A DNA stretch of 8,870 nt from DASWTL01 sp036402155 (GTDB lineage: Bacteria; Bacteroidota; Bacteroidia; Sphingobacteriales; Sphingobacteriaceae): positions 1-8,870 of the forward strand of contig DASWTL010000148.1 of the NCBI GenBank assembly GCA_036402155.1, read 5' to 3'. Made by a program: the position numbers and the translations under genes. Positions 5,996-8,870 of this stretch are shown here, piece by piece; the stretch's first letter is position 1, and each line of letters begins with the position of its first letter. The notes under the pieces were generated by a model, which saw only the letters and a program-made list of their open reading frames with translations, made no database searches and was not told the origin of the DNA.

Positions 5996-7447
5996 ATGGA
6001 AAAAAAGCCCGGATTGCAGCTGAGGGAAGAGAGTGTATTCATACCTATTAGGGCGAGCTTCGATTTTTTAAAACAGCTGTCAAATAATGAAAGTTATATA
6101 ATAAGATCCCGGTATCCAACGATCAATAATACTACTTGCCAGATCAAAATGTCTGATGAATGGGTAGCAGAAATATCCGAAGCCTCTATTGAAGGTGGGA
6201 AAGGTTTTCAGCCTGCGGATTTTCAACATTTTCAATATGGATTTGGACGTGAATTTACTTTAGTAAATAAATCAAGGGTATTTTCCGTTCCGGAAGGGTT
6301 GTCATCTTTTGTATTTGCCTTAGGTAGTACAGGTGAAGTATCGGGTAGCTTTTTTGAACTAATCAATTTAAGGGGCAATTTCGAAAATTATTTAAGGCTC
6401 GTATTTGAGATATCTGATACTGGTTTTCGCTTAACGGACGCGTATGATACTGAACCATTCAAGACAGAAACATCATTTTATGGTGGAGGCCTTTTAAATT
6501 TCAATGTTGGTAACTCGAAGATGCGAATGTTTTCCTTGCGCGAGAACGACAAGCTATATCTCGTTATTGACTCCTTAAAACTTATACGATATGCGGAATT
6601 CACTGAAATTGTAAACGCAATACTCATCAGTAATGGAGTATGCTCCGGAACTTTTCAGCGCGGCAAAGCAGTAATCCTCTTTTCTACAGCAGCCGACTTT
6701 ACAAAGATTGCAGATTGGTCGTACATTAAATATGCGAAGTCCAAATTGGGAGGAGGAGTAATTCGACCCATGGACCTGGGACAACTTATTTCAGGTGTAC
6801 CTAGAGATCGGCGCGCTGTGCCACCTATGGTTTTAGGAAACGTAGCAACCTTGGCGTTAAAAAAACCGGAATTTTCTAGAGCGCTATCTATTATCTGTGA
6901 AAGCAGCGATACCGCAATTGAAGTAAGAACTGCAACGTATTGCGTTGCAATGGAGACATTGAGAAACTATATTCTTGGGGACGAAATGGAGTATAATCGT
7001 CCGATAAAATCGAGAAAAACGGCTACCCAAATTAGGCAATCTTTGATCAAGACTTTAGAGGAGTTTTCTGCAGAAGAGTTTAATGATATTAGCTCGGTTA
7101 GAAAGAAGATCGACAATATTAATCAGTACGGTAACACGGAGGGATTTCTTAAGATGTTTGAAGTTTATAATATGAGATTGTCCGAAAATGATATTGAAAC
7201 CTTAAAAAAGCGCAATGACTTTCTCCATGGCCGAATTCCATCTGTGTCAGGTGCTGTTGAAGAAAATCGGGAACTTATAATGGTGTTATTACGACTACAT
7301 TTATTATTATCGGCTCTGATAATGCGGATGGGGGGCTACCTCGGTTATTACTCGAATAATGTTCGTTGGAAATACCCAGAATTGAGTGATGAACCGGTTT
7401 TTCGTGCTTTCAATGAAGACAGTGATCTCTACTACCCACCTCGTTAA
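5996..7447 (+). CDS. Large HEPN-like domain protein, possible ApeA-like defence factor
   Basis: A 483-residue soluble protein without signal peptide or clear membrane anchor. I do not recognise it with certainty. Residues about 1-285 look beta-rich (for example EFTLVNKSRVFSVPEGLSSF, KLYLVIDSLKLI). From about 290 it becomes helical (ALSIICESSDTAIEVRTATY onward, then QIRQSLIKTLEEF) and contains KKRNDFLHGR, with R406-N-D-F-L-H411. This is the R-x4-H motif of HEPN RNase domains, including the common N after R and G after H, followed by a long hydrophobic helix (427-443). An N-terminal beta-rich region plus a C-terminal Apea-like HEPN domain is the layout of ApeA-type anti-phage proteins, which are thought to cleave RNA on infection. 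Position just after a tRNA cluster, a frequent site for accessory genes, fits. HEPN assignment is moderately secure; the defence role is inference. Confidence 0.65.
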   Translation: MEKKPGLQLREESVFIPIRASFDFLKQLSNNESYIIRSRYPTINNTTCQIKMSDEWVAEISEASIEGGKGFQPADFQHFQYGFGREFTLVNKSRVFSVPEGLSSFVFALGSTGEVSGSFFELINLRGNFENYLRLVFEISDTGFRLTDAYDTEPFKTETSFYGGGLLNFNVGNSKMRMFSLRENDKLYLVIDSLKLIRYAEFTEIVNAILISNGVCSGTFQRGKAVILFSTAADFTKIADWSYIKYAKSKLGGGVIRPMDLGQLISGVPRDRRAVPPMVLGNVATLALKKPEFSRALSIICESSDTAIEVRTATYCVAMETLRNYILGDEMEYNRPIKSRKTATQIRQSLIKTLEEFSAEEFNDISSVRKKIDNINQYGNTEGFLKMFEVYNMRLSENDIETLKKRNDFLHGRIPSVSGAVEENRELIMVLLRLHLLLSALIMRMGGYLGYYSNNVRWKYPELSDEPVFRAFNEDSDLYYPPR

Positions 7448-7492
7448 GATATTATAAAAATATTAATAAATTAACATCTTAATATTAGATCA

Positions 7493-7723
7493 ATGCTTGG
7501 TGGCATAAATTACTTCTCTAATCACGGAAGTAATGGAACGTTTGATCTCATAGAAGATATTGCGGCTTACTTTTTTGGTATAAATGCTCACGTCAGGTCT
7601 AATGGGATTATTAGTTTGTTTAAGTGTCATTCAAAAGATGTGGATTCTTCAAAGTTTCTATATCGTTATACCATAACACTAGATATCAATGACCCTAATC
7701 TAATTAGAATGCTCAAGAAATGA
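7493..7723 (+). CDS. Small hypothetical protein downstream of the HEPN-like gene
   Basis: An ORF of 76 residues on the same strand, starting 45 bases after the HEPN-like gene. I recognise no family. It has no signal peptide, a short hydrophobic stretch LIEDIAAYFFGINAHV (19-34), and ends in IRMLKK. No ribosome binding site is visible, which is normal for Bacteroidota. The spacer (7444-7486) can form weak AT-rich hairpins, for example TTAAGAT/ATCTTAA. It may be a co-transcribed partner of the HEPN-like gene, a remnant or a chance ORF. Confidence 0.35.
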   Translation: MLGGINYFSNHGSNGTFDLIEDIAAYFFGINAHVRSNGIISLFKCHSKDVDSSKFLYRYTITLDINDPNLIRMLKK

Positions 7724-8076
7724 TGGAGAAGAATTCGTATCTTAGAGTTACAAAAATCTGTTTACTAGATAGTTACATACTCTTGTATTTTAACACATAC
7801 GATATTGCCTAAAACGGATCAAGAGATATTTTATCTGTTTTGCAGTTTAATATAGCCCCAAGAGACCACTACCTACCCTCTAAAACTGCTGATATTTCCC
7901 ATTCTTATTGAAACTCAACACTAGAAAACCGCCCTGGTTACGTAATTAAAATCCATAGCAGTTGGAAACTAGATATTTAGTTATACCTTAGCAAGGTCTA
8001 AGAATCAGGGAACGGATATACTTCTTATATTTTATCAACCGGCAGATTAAACCAGTTTTCTCATTAAAACTATTAC
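7724..8076. other. AT-rich intergenic region, no convincing gene
   Basis: About 350 bases between the small ORF and the beta-propeller gene. Only very short frames are present (for example 7720-7812, 30 codons). A weak hairpin AGTTTT/AAAACT (8054-8059/8066-8071) lies just before the next start codon. I see no consensus promoter, although one for the beta-propeller gene is expected here. Confidence 0.4.
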
Positions 8077-8870
8077 ATGATCCCCTTTATTGAATTGTCC
8101 CTTTTCAGAATAAAACCGCTGTATGTATTTTCCGTCTTTCTGTTTCTATCGCTCAATATATTCGGGCAGGAAGGTAAAGTAGACAGTAGCGGGATGGTTA
8201 CGTTGCGCATTGATCCGCAAAGCGCGCGCGGCGCTAATGTATCGCAGTTTTTTGACGAGGTGAAATTTATACCGCTTGAAACGACCAAAGAAAGCTTGTT
8301 TGGAAGCATTTACGACTTAAGAATTGTGAAAAATCAATTCATCCTTTTTGACCAGGACACAAAAGCTGTTTTAATATTTGGGAGAGACGGCAAGTTTAAA
8401 GGAAAAATAGATGCAAGTAAGATACCCAAAGATGATGCTGATAAAAGTAAAACGGTAGTATATGGATATCAGATAGTGGAGGAAAATCAGGATAGCGTAA
8501 TTTCTATTTTCTCTGGTAAATATTATTTCTATTTCGACCTAAATGGCAGGCACATCAAAAAAGTGCTGCGTAAAGACGCTGGCATCAATCGAGAATTTGC
8601 TTTTGCTGATAAAGAAACAACAGTAAGGCCATTTTTCATTGAGAAAAAAGGAAAAGACAGTACCTATTACGAGCTTGCAATACTCAAAAAGAATAAAGAT
8701 ACAGTCGGCTATTTTCCATTTTCAATTAAACGGTACCAAACTGACGATTTTTGGGACAGCGCCAAATTTTATGACTATGGCGCTAAAAACGAAATGTTCT
8801 TTATATATCTCTACAGTTCTAATATCTATAAGATCACTCCCTCTAAGCTTTCATTGGCCTACCGGATAAT
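8077..8870 (+). CDS. Secreted 6-bladed beta-propeller protein (partial, runs off the window)
   Basis: The first 264 residues of a protein that continues beyond the window. The frame is open from ATG 8077, with an in-frame stop at 8065-8067 just upstream, so this is the first possible ATG. An N-terminal signal peptide has a basic start (FRIKP), a hydrophobic core LYVFSVFLFLSLNIFG (15-30) and probable cleavage before QEG at 31. The mature part matches the Bacteroidota 6-bladed beta-propeller family (formerly DUF5128): VKFIPLETTKESLFGSIYDL (62-81), then the blade pattern NQFILFDQDTKAVLIFGRDGKF (86-107) and a second blade around YYFYFDLNGRHIKKVL. Members are periplasmic or surface-exposed NHL-like propellers of mostly unknown ligand. 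It is not obviously linked to the upstream genes, as 353 bases separate it from the small ORF. Confidence 0.85.
   Translation, partial: MIPFIELSLFRIKPLYVFSVFLFLSLNIFGQEGKVDSSGMVTLRIDPQSARGANVSQFFDEVKFIPLETTKESLFGSIYDLRIVKNQFILFDQDTKAVLIFGRDGKFKGKIDASKIPKDDADKSKTVVYGYQIVEENQDSVISIFSGKYYFYFDLNGRHIKKVLRKDAGINREFAFADKETTVRPFFIEKKGKDSTYYELAILKKNKDTVGYFPFSIKRYQTDDFWDSAKFYDYGAKNEMFFIYLYSSNIYKITPSKLSLAYRI

Noticed and set aside
7720..7812. A 30-codon frame starting with ATGATG that overlaps the stop of the small ORF
   Set aside because: The 4-base overlap looks like coupling, but the frame is too short and has no recognisable feature.
8639..8869. A 76-codon plus-strand frame near the right edge
   Set aside because: It is a shadow of the beta-propeller gene, which is open from 8077 to the window end in another frame.

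Overview
The window looks like a chromosomal piece of a Bacteroidota genome, probably Sphingobacteriaceae-like (Pedobacter or Mucilaginibacter type). The signs are a single-chain MurF-alanine racemase fusion, a promoter of the Bacteroidota form (TTG, 19 bases, TATATTTG) in front of a tRNA gene, no clear Shine-Dalgarno sequences before most genes, and a secreted 6-bladed beta-propeller protein of a kind common in that phylum. The genus is an inference.

Left part (1-1369, + strand): the end of an unidentified gene, possibly an outer-membrane barrel, is followed 4 bases later by a small Rieske iron-sulfur lipoprotein. Then come two hairpins and a 2H phosphoesterase (2'-5' RNA ligase family). Its stop codon directly abuts the stop codon of the opposing operon. 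Middle (4419-1370, - strand): murF-alr, a cell-wall enzyme that makes D-alanine and ligates D-Ala-D-Ala, is tightly coupled to a DUF502 membrane protein. recX is transcribed divergently from a 43-base spacer that holds a 10-base direct repeat.

The most unusual region is 4978-5580. A strong tRNA-type promoter is followed not by an intact tRNA but by the 5' half of a tRNA-Gly with a replaced anticodon arm. A small GIY-YIG nuclease gene comes next, and then the complete tRNA-Gly(GCC) and tRNA-Leu(TAA) with a strong terminator. The nuclease gene uses bases inside the intact tRNA-Gly as its stop codon. A perfect 28-base direct repeat of the tRNA 5' end flanks the 312-base unit, so it reads as a mobile nuclease module inserted at a tRNA gene between promoter and tRNA.

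Right part (5581-8870): downstream of tRNA-Leu is an AT-rich, accessory-looking stretch. It has a 483-residue protein with a C-terminal HEPN-like RNase motif (RNDFLH), possibly an ApeA-like anti-phage or abortive-infection factor, then an unrecognised small ORF, and about 350 bases without a convincing gene. Last is the N-terminal 264 residues of a secreted 6-bladed beta-propeller protein that runs off the window.
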